Positions 28,064 to 64,000 of a stretch of 64,000 nucleotides of DNA are shown here, piece by piece. The notes beneath the pieces were generated by a model. The model was not told the origin of the DNA and did no database searches. It worked only from the letters and a program-made list of their open reading frames with translations. This stretch comes from Amorphochlora amoebiformis (Eukaryota; Cercozoa; Chlorarachniophyceae): contig BAAHQB010000048.1 in the NCBI GenBank assembly GCA_054601695.1, positions 868,001-932,000 of the forward strand. Direction: 5' to 3'. Within the stretch, counting starts at the first letter, position 1; each line of letters starts with the position of its first letter. The position numbers and the translations under genes are program-made.

Positions 28064-29018
28064 TGTTTACCTGCATATGTATGTATGCGTAGGTGTATGC
28101 TATTATGTTACATATAGAACATATACATTGATATCAAAATGCATAGCCACACAGAAATACATAGACTAGCAACATGTGTATCTACATATATATATATATA
28201 TGTATAATCAAATGTGCACATATACATAGATATTATAGATATATTATATATACATACATATTACACATATATATGTATATGTTAGGTAGTATGTATATAT
28301 GGGACATATATGTGTATATGTTTACTAAAGTACATATACATATGTATACATATACATATATGTATATATATATATATATATTTATACATACATATATATA
28401 TATATATATAGATATAATATTTACATTTATATTTATACCCCAGGAACATCCTTCATACATCTTAAGACCGCCCAATACGAAGGCATTAGCCCAGTGTAGA
28501 CCAACCCCATAAGCGTTGTCGATATATCTGCAATGCTTCCTGAGGATAAGCAGGATGAAATAAGGGGATAGCTCTACCAACCATAACTCTTTTGTAACAC
28601 CAAAGAGGTCGCCCTACCTCTACCCTTACCCTAACTGTAACCCTAACCCTAACTGTAACCCTAACCCTAACCCCTAACTCTAACCCTAATCCCTAACCCT
28701 AGCCCAACCCTAACCCAAACCCCTAACCCAGCCCCACGATGATGACTAATGACCCTTGCTACAACATGCCGAATGATCTGATCCTAACCCTAGCTCTAAC
28801 GTAAGCCTTCGTCCTAAAACCCTAAACATATATATTCACCTGGCTTGGGTCTCATGACGAGAAACCACATGATGATCGCGGTAAACCCAATGGGTAGCCC
28901 TAGCTGGTGTTGGTGGGGAAACTTGCAGGCGCAGATATACATGGCTGGAAGAATGCATGAGTGTGGGTGTGTGTGGGTGGGTGGGTTTGAGTTTCTGGAA
29001 GGGGTAAATGTGTGTGTG

Positions 29019-29082
<64 letters not shown>

Positions 29083-29239
29083 TACATGTATATTATATTC
29101 ATATGTATTTTGTGTGTAAAATGCTAGTACATACATATATTTTCATGCGTATAACACACACACACTCACGTATACACACATACACATGTACATTTACATA
29201 ACACATTTCATATACATTATAAATATATATATATATATA

Positions 29240-29281
<42 letters not shown>

Positions 29282-29338
29282 TGCTACTAATACTAATAGT
29301 AATGATAATATTAATAATGTACAATATACACTTATACT

Positions 29339-29391
<53 letters not shown>

Positions 29392-29818
29392 GCTAGTACT
29401 ACTAAATTATATATATATACCTATACTATGAATATGTATATATAATATATCCACAATACATACATACATATCATCCTTGAGGATACCTAGGGAGGCCACG
29501 AAGGATATCCGACGGGCCGGCTTAACTGGAGTCATCATTACGGTGTTGAAATATCTGTCAAATATATGGTTCATTTTATCATTTCCAGCTGTTGCTGTTG
29601 TTAATCATACTCTTGTTATTACTGTTATACTCTCATTATTACTACTAAAAGATGTTACGTGCTGCGGGTTTGTGCTGTCTGTAATAAATGCGTAGAATTT
29701 TGAGATAATTATTTATACACGTACATGTGAATATATATATATATATATATATGATATGTTATATATTTAGTATATATAATTTACACATATATATATTTAA
29801 TATATGTAGATATTAATG

Positions 29819-29871
<53 letters not shown>

Positions 29872-29891
29872 TTGTAGCTACGAAATCTTCC

Positions 29892-29922
<31 letters not shown>

Positions 29923-30119
29923 GTATATACATAAATATATCATATATATATTTATACATATATATGTATATACACATATGTGTGTGTGTATGTCGTGTGT
30001 GTTTATGTGTATACCTATTTACATGTATATATATATATATATATATACATATACACATATATATACATATATATTATATATATATATTATATATATATAT
30101 ATGAAAATATATATATGTT

Positions 30120-30150
<31 letters not shown>

Positions 30151-30161
30151 TTGTATATATG

Positions 30162-30207
<46 letters not shown>

Positions 30208-30755
30208 GTTTAGATATATTCACGGGAGGAAAAATAGATCTACTCATATTGCGCCATCATGGCCACCGTGACCAACACCAAAGTATACAGCACGTCCCCT
30301 GAGAAAATCACCGCCTGAAAAGATCCAAAATCACCCAAATCTCAAACCCCCACAGAAAAACTTAGCACCCGCAAAACCGGCGACACAAACATACCGTCCC
30401 AGCAAATGCTAGCAGCCAGCCCGTAACAATCCGCTTGCTCAATTTCTTCTTCGTTGGTCCAGGATCTGAGTTTGGGAGCGTCAAGGTCGCCCTTTGCCTG
30501 CTTGCCCTGCCCCCCTTTAGCGCGTTTCGTCCTCTAGCCAAGACCAAGGGATGGGGATGGGCGATCGACGGTCTTGCCCGGGTCAGCCCAGAGAGACTCC
30601 GGGTTTCTCGTGCGTGTAGCTTTGCTTGACTTGAGCAAGAAGCCTGACCACTGGCGAGATATTTAGCGAAAAGCGTCAGCTGTGCAAGCAAAGGGGGATG
30701 GCGTGGAGGGGTACCAAGTGGTGAGGGCGAGCAAGGAGAGAAGTAGCAGTTTCAT
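22161..30755 (-). CDS. cdsA: Phosphatidate cytidylyltransferase (CDP-diacylglycerol synthase), plastid type
   Basis: Makes CDP-diacylglycerol from CTP and phosphatidic acid, feeding phosphatidylglycerol synthesis, probably in plastid membranes. Exons in transcript order: 30755-30715, 30650-30395, 30314-30244, 29554-29487, 28899-28840, 28539-28439, 27966-27945, 26877-26816, 26159-26136, 25612-25554, 24983-24922, 24718-24666, 24460-24430, 24241-24172, 23864-23796, 23588-23520, 22450-22379, 22263-22161. They total 1293 nt, or 430 aa. Diagnostic: [22 protein letters not shown], and the full family signature [13 protein letters not shown] plus [14 protein letters not shown] segments include [13 protein letters not shown] and [15 protein letters not shown], as in plant plastid CDS4/CDS5. 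The N-terminus [13 protein letters not shown] looks like a signal peptide, then about 75 Arg/Ser-rich residues precede [12 protein letters not shown]. Introns hold TTAGGG-like and GA/CT arrays. The first intron is the weakest junction. Confidence 0.9.
22590..22905. other. Unique-sequence island in a cdsA intron
   Basis: About 300 bp of mixed composition inside the intron between exons 23520-23588 and 22379-22450. It has a GTGACGTCAC palindrome near 22733 and a GGTTCGATT stretch near 22647. Its start resembles islands near 39590 (reverse) and 51075. No coding signal fits the surrounding splice phases. Confidence 0.5.
24471..24655 (+). repeat. TTAGGG/TTAGAG telomere-like array
   Basis: Hexamers of TTAGGG alternating with TTAGAG, in a cdsA intron just upstream (in the transcript) of the exon at 24460-24430. 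In the transcript they read CCCTAA/CTCTAA, next to the acceptor GTTAG. Confidence 0.9.
25108..25553 (+). repeat. GA-rich tract (CT-rich in the cdsA transcript)
   Basis: About 450 bp of imperfect GA repeats in the intron after exon 25612-25554. On the transcribed strand it is a CU tract that begins right at the 5' splice site. The Ser/Leu and Arg/Glu frames here are low-complexity. Confidence 0.9.
26896..27944 (+). repeat. Degenerate TTAGGG array filling a cdsA intron
   Basis: About 1 kb of TTAGGG units with scattered substitutions and short unique inserts. It fills most of the intron between exons 27966-27945 and 26877-26816. Three copies of a GGATCAGATTATTCAGCATG motif are embedded (about 26954, 26998 and 27694). 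It is flanked by exons on both sides, so it is not a chromosome end. Confidence 0.9.
28609..28832 (-). repeat. CCCTAA array, opposite orientation, in a cdsA intron
   Basis: CCCTAA and CCCTAACC units between exons 28899-28840 and 28539-28439, inverted relative to the arrays at 24.5 and 27 kb. An inverted, diverged copy of the GGATCAGAT motif sits at about 28741-28789. Confidence 0.85.
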
Positions 30756-31003
30756 TTTTATTTTCGACTTCAAAGGATCAAATGAGATGTAGGCCGGCTT
30801 GTTAGCGGTTAAGAACGACGCGACCGCACTAGAACGCGCGAGAAAACGCGTCTCGTTGCACAACCAAACCCCCCCTAAGATCGACGTGGAAGCCAACGGG
30901 AATGTTAGGAGAGCTGGAAAATTATCTTCAAGCATTTTGTCGCTTTCATCAGACGAGACTAGGCTTACATTTCAAGCTGCATGGAAGGGACTGATCCCTG
31001 GCA
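30756..31003. promoter_or_regulatory. Head-to-head intergenic region, cdsA / mgtA
   Basis: 248 bp between the divergent start codons, with balanced base composition and no TA array. It is probably a bidirectional promoter. I see no recognisable conserved box. Confidence 0.5.
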
Positions 31004-54596
<23,593 letters not shown>

Positions 54597-55172
54597 GCTT
54601 GAACTAGTTGAATTACCTAGTATACGGTATAGCGGAAAACTAGCATGTGGGCACAGCGGCCGTCAAAGTTTTCTGGATACATTTACATTTGGCATTTGAG
54701 AACATACTGAGTGGTTGAGCAACGATATACGTTATACATAAATCTACATATTAGCATACACTAGATATATCTAGATATTTATCATATATATATATACATA
54801 TATATCTAGATATATAGGTATACTAGGTATAGACCATAATTTGCCACGATACATCTATGAATTTTATCTAGTTTTATATTCGATCATCCATGACGATATC
54901 ATATTCATAGTCTGATAGTGTAGTGTCTAGAACTAGTACTTAGAATCTAGAGAGTATCGATCGCACGGTGTATGCCATTATCTCTAGTATCTACTAGATC
55001 TAGCTAGATTTACATTTATCTAATAGTTGCACTAGATCTAATAGCGTGCGTACACATGATTTTTGCTTCGATATAACTAAACTACTGGTTTTATTTAAAT
55101 GTGTGTAGTACTAGATCTACTAGATCTAGTAGATATAATATTATTGTGTTTTTATGTACTATGACACACACT

Positions 55173-55219
<47 letters not shown>

Positions 55220-55307
55220 TATACTTGCTACAAGTTGACTAGAGGATGAGTTTCGAGTTTGAATTAATTAAACACTAAAATTTCGTTGACAATTACAGGC
55301 CCAAAAG
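54597..55307. other. Tail-to-tail intergenic region, mgtA / NDRG
   Basis: 711 bp between two stop codons. It is rich in CTAG-centred palindromes (CTAGATATATCTAG, ACTAGATCTAGT, TACTAGATCTAGTAG), and an inverted pair around 54757-54835 could fold into a hairpin. A TA array lies at 55178-55210. No gene seen. Confidence 0.6.
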
Positions 55308-55615
55308 TTAAAAATTGCGACTGCAAATGGTGCACCAATATTCAAGGCTAACACCGATCATGTAACTCAAAATTCATTACGTTTTGCGACACAACTTACC
55401 TCTCATCGCCCTCGCGTTGAAGCTTTGTCGAGAAATCTAACATCTTCTTCGTGATCACGGGGCCGAATAGCCCAGCGAAGAACAAGTTGATGGGATGGAG
55501 CAAACATCGAGGTGCTTCTTCAGTGAGAAGGACTCCAGCGTTTCGTACCTTCGGTGATATTTGCTTTTTATGCGGAAATGCAGATGCAATATGATAAAGA
55601 ATACAAATATGAATA

Positions 55616-55651
<36 letters not shown>

Positions 55652-55830
55652 GTGTGTATATGTGTATATGTATATTGTATGCTCGAAATTTCTGAAAAGA
55701 TTGTTTAACTTGATATATGTCTTACATATCTAATATACATATATATTTATATATACATACATATACATATGGATACATATGTATTATGTATGTACACACG
55801 CACATATATATATATATACATATTGCAATA

Positions 55831-55864
<34 letters not shown>

Positions 55865-55906
55865 CATATACATATGTATATAATATATATATATATATAA
55901 TTATAC

Positions 55907-55942
<36 letters not shown>

Positions 55943-56155
55943 TTGTATTAACATATATAAAATGTACATGTGTGTGTATATAGTTTCTGCCAAATCATGG
56001 TATGTAATATAGATATATTTGTATGAAATATAATATTATATATTTTATACATAATGTATACATACACACACACATATTATATATATATATTATATATATA
56101 TTATATTATATCATATATATATATATATATATGTGTATATATGTATATATATACT

Positions 56156-56210
<55 letters not shown>

Positions 56211-56312
56211 GTATTACTGTATTTATATTTATAAATTAATTATGTAATACATATACATGCTAAATGTGAACATGTACACGCATGTGGATATTGATGAAAA
56301 CAATAAGAAGTT

Positions 56313-56352
<40 letters not shown>

Positions 56353-57978
56353 CTAATGACTACCTTGATCCAGCTCACGTCACGATGGCCTTTCATGCCT
56401 CCCATGACCGCCACAGCCTCGTTCTCCGGGAGGCCATGGTCTGCAACAAGGAGCAGGACGCGGCACTTGATGTTTTTCAGCTGCAAGAGGACCAAAAAAA
56501 CTCTCATGGGGATGAGGAATAAAAAGAAGGCAAAAAAACTCTCATGGGGATGAGGAATACAAGAAAGCAAAAGGATGTGATTACCGATTTCGTGATATCT
56601 GGTCGGTAGGTGAAGGCGTTGGACAGATGCTTGACATTGTTCTGAGAGGGATGTGGAAATCAATACTGGAAGGGGTGTATTGGATACAGAGCAACGGCTG
56701 CAATGTTAGTTCCTGTGTTACCTGGTTGAGACGAAAGAACAACTTTTCGTGAAGCTCGATCAAATTCTGAGTTATCGCGTTGATTTAGGAAAATAACTTT
56801 GAACCCTGCGAAATTGCAACTCACTGTGTTCTCGCGGATGGTGAAATGATGGAACCAGCGCTTGACGAACTGCTCCTTCCACCATCTGGCGACACGACAT
56901 TCTGTTGAGTACGATTACTGGGCTGTGATGGTTATTCATTTATGATACCTGTCGTAGCTAAACATCTGATTGGCCCAGATGTTGCATTTCTCGTAGAACC
57001 AGTCGAAATACCTGTGTTATCACTTCTGAGAATCCGTAATTAGAAGTGGATAAGTGTTTCTCACCAGCTCTTCTCTGCACACGGGTTAATCAGAGTCATT
57101 GACTGAGAACAGAAAATGATACATATCATGATACGAAGGTGAAACTCTAGTCTCGGGCCCGCCGACACAGTGCTATCATACCAGCAAACGGTTGGGCTCT
57201 TTCGACGCGAAGTCCAGCATCACATACGATCCGAGCTGCGTCGAACACACAAACAGTACAATTCAAGGGTGATGTTTTTTGGTTTGTAGTTGGCGCGTAA
57301 TGATAATCATCTATGCATGTCCTCAACAGCAAAACCTACCCCGCAGCCAAACGCATGAAAGTTCCTGATCTTCAGCTCCTCCAGCACAACCTTCATGTGC
57401 TCCGCAAGGTCCGGCATTGACAAGTTGTTGGAGAGGTCGGGAGATCCGTAGTGCTGAAATAGAACATTCTTTTAGAGGAAGCAATGTGTTTTCCAGGAGT
57501 GTATACCATCCCTGGCGGGGAGATGTGAACGAAGCGGAATTGCTTGAAAGCATTATCTGTGCCAACGAATTGGAAAAAACTCTTGAAGCACGAATTATAG
57601 TTGGTTCCGATGTCTGGATAGGTGACCATTACTGGCAATTCCTTCCTTCCAGTGACCACGACCTCGCATTCTCCAAACTTGGTCCTATAATGGATTCCAA
57701 GACAATAGTCAGATCAATATACTACTCTACATCGATGGATGCGAATAGCATGCGTCTGATTCAGCTTGAGAAAGGGTATGAAAAGCGATAGCCCTTGCAT
57801 CAGTAGGCGCGAATTGAACAAGTCACTCGTTGCCGATTTCATTCGCCCTCTCCGAGAGAACGACTCGGGAAAAACATACTCACTTGATAATCTCGGCATC
57901 AAGGTTTTTGTGCTCCTTGCTCTCCACAGCGATGCTGATTCCCTTGGACAGCGGCTGTAGCTCGCTGGTGGTAGGCAT
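55308..57978 (-). CDS. NDRG: NDRG-family alpha/beta-hydrolase-fold protein
   Basis: N-myc downstream-regulated gene family, an alpha/beta-hydrolase fold without hydrolase activity in characterised members. Exons in transcript order: 57978-57884, 57684-57507, 57453-57340, 57235-57182, 57102-57065, 57011-56949, 56885-56825, 56766-56722, 56641-56585, 56480-56364, 55548-55400, 55347-55308. They total 1011 nt, or 336 aa, near the usual family length. Seen: [10 protein letters not shown] then [20 protein letters not shown], the position of the family's [28 protein letters not shown], where the nucleophile elbow GxSxG reads [15 protein letters not shown], the family's NPCAEGW motif; [19 protein letters not shown], matching the late strand and DQAP loop; and [10 protein letters not shown] near the end. 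Introns are mostly 50 to 200 nt and TA-poor, unlike the other genes. The start ATG at 57978 opens [12 protein letters not shown]. Confidence 0.92.
56492..56564. repeat. Tandem duplication in an NDRG intron
   Basis: A unit of about 36 bp containing AAAAAACTCTCATGGGGATG occurs twice in a row in the intron between exons 56641-56585 and 56480-56364. Confidence 0.85.
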
Positions 57979-58077
57979 CGGATACGCGATGCCAGCGTGT
58001 TGTGACTTATGTGATCCAACGAAAACAAACCGTGACATTTAAAGGTGACACTGTGACACTGCTTCGTGACACATCGA
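57979..58077. promoter_or_regulatory. Very short head-to-head intergenic region
   Basis: Only 99 bp separate the divergent start codons of the NDRG gene and the downstream plus-strand gene. It is a candidate bidirectional promoter. Repeated GTGACA/TGTGAC words are present (GTGACATTT, GGTGACACTGTGACAC, CGTGACAC). Confidence 0.5.
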
Positions 58078-63740
<5,663 letters not shown>

Positions 63741-64000
63741 TCGATCTCACTCAAGGCTAGGGTTTTCGACCAAGAACTTGGCACAAACCAGTATCTAGAG
63801 TTTATTTAGCTATAACTAGAAGCCCGATGACCATTTGACTCATGATATACTGCGTAGTTATTGTAGTAATCACTAGCCTGCGCAGTATGTTGATTACTTC
63901 TAGATAGACTTGAGCCTACACACGTACGTATATCATGATTAGTATATTATCTAAGTTGTTATACATTGCAATGCATATACCTACTATGGTATACCGTGTT
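63741..64000. other. Unique sequence at the window end
   Basis: 260 bp of mixed composition after the proposed stop of the small gene. It is probably 3' UTR or spacer, with no coding signal. CTAG-containing words recur, as in the 54.7-55.2 kb spacer. Confidence 0.4.

Noticed and set aside
29491-29546. Plus-strand exon [17 protein letters not shown] resembling a P-type ATPase segment
   Set aside because: The opposite strand encodes [18 protein letters not shown], which fits cdsA by phase on both sides and by family position. mgtA already has its own copy of that segment at 45691-45915.
30244-30314. Plus-strand start codon ATGGCCACCGTG as the mgtA start
   Set aside because: The plus frame stops after 17 codons, and the minus strand is a well-phased cdsA exon.

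Overview
This window reads as nuclear DNA of a unicellular, plastid-bearing eukaryote. Genes are cut into many short exons (22 to 256 nt) by GT-AG introns, and most of those introns are long runs of (TA)n. Two gene products appear to start with a hydrophobic signal peptide followed by an Arg/Ser-rich, acid-poor stretch, as in bipartite plastid leaders of algae with secondary plastids. There is no Phe at the predicted signal/transit border, and degenerate TTAGGG arrays are common. Together these fit a chlorarachniophyte-like alga best, but the assignment is tentative. The many Tyr/Ile-rich open frames are translations of TA repeats, not genes.

Six genes alternate strictly in strand. (1) 7TM-RGS receptor, minus, 7429 to beyond position 1. 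(2) ZCCHC17/NO40-like RNA-binding protein, plus, 7701-20431, 24 exons. (3) Plastid-type CDP-diacylglycerol synthase, minus, 30755-22161, 18 exons. (4) MgtA-like P3B Mg2+-ATPase, plus, 31004-54596, 45 exons. (5) NDRG-family protein, minus, 57978-55308, 12 exons. (6) Short, probably plastid-targeted one-TM protein, plus, 58078-63740, 5 or 6 exons. For genes 2 to 5 every exon junction was phased by hand, and each model totals a multiple of three with no internal stop. All models come from reading splice sites and reading frames alone; no transcript was consulted.

The genes form three head-to-head pairs with 99 to 271 bp between start codons (probable shared promoters). They also form two tail-to-tail gaps: 20432-22160, which holds a minisatellite, and 54597-55307, which is CTAG-palindrome rich.

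Repeats lie mostly inside introns. They include (TA)n everywhere, a 287-nt (GA)n opposite a (CT)n tract around one small exon, TTAGGG-like arrays in introns of genes 3 and 4, and a roughly 50-bp motif found five times within those arrays. The genes do not form one pathway. Genes 3 and 6 point to plastid membranes, gene 4 to Mg2+ transport, gene 1 to G-protein signalling and gene 2 to nucleolar or ribosomal RNA work.
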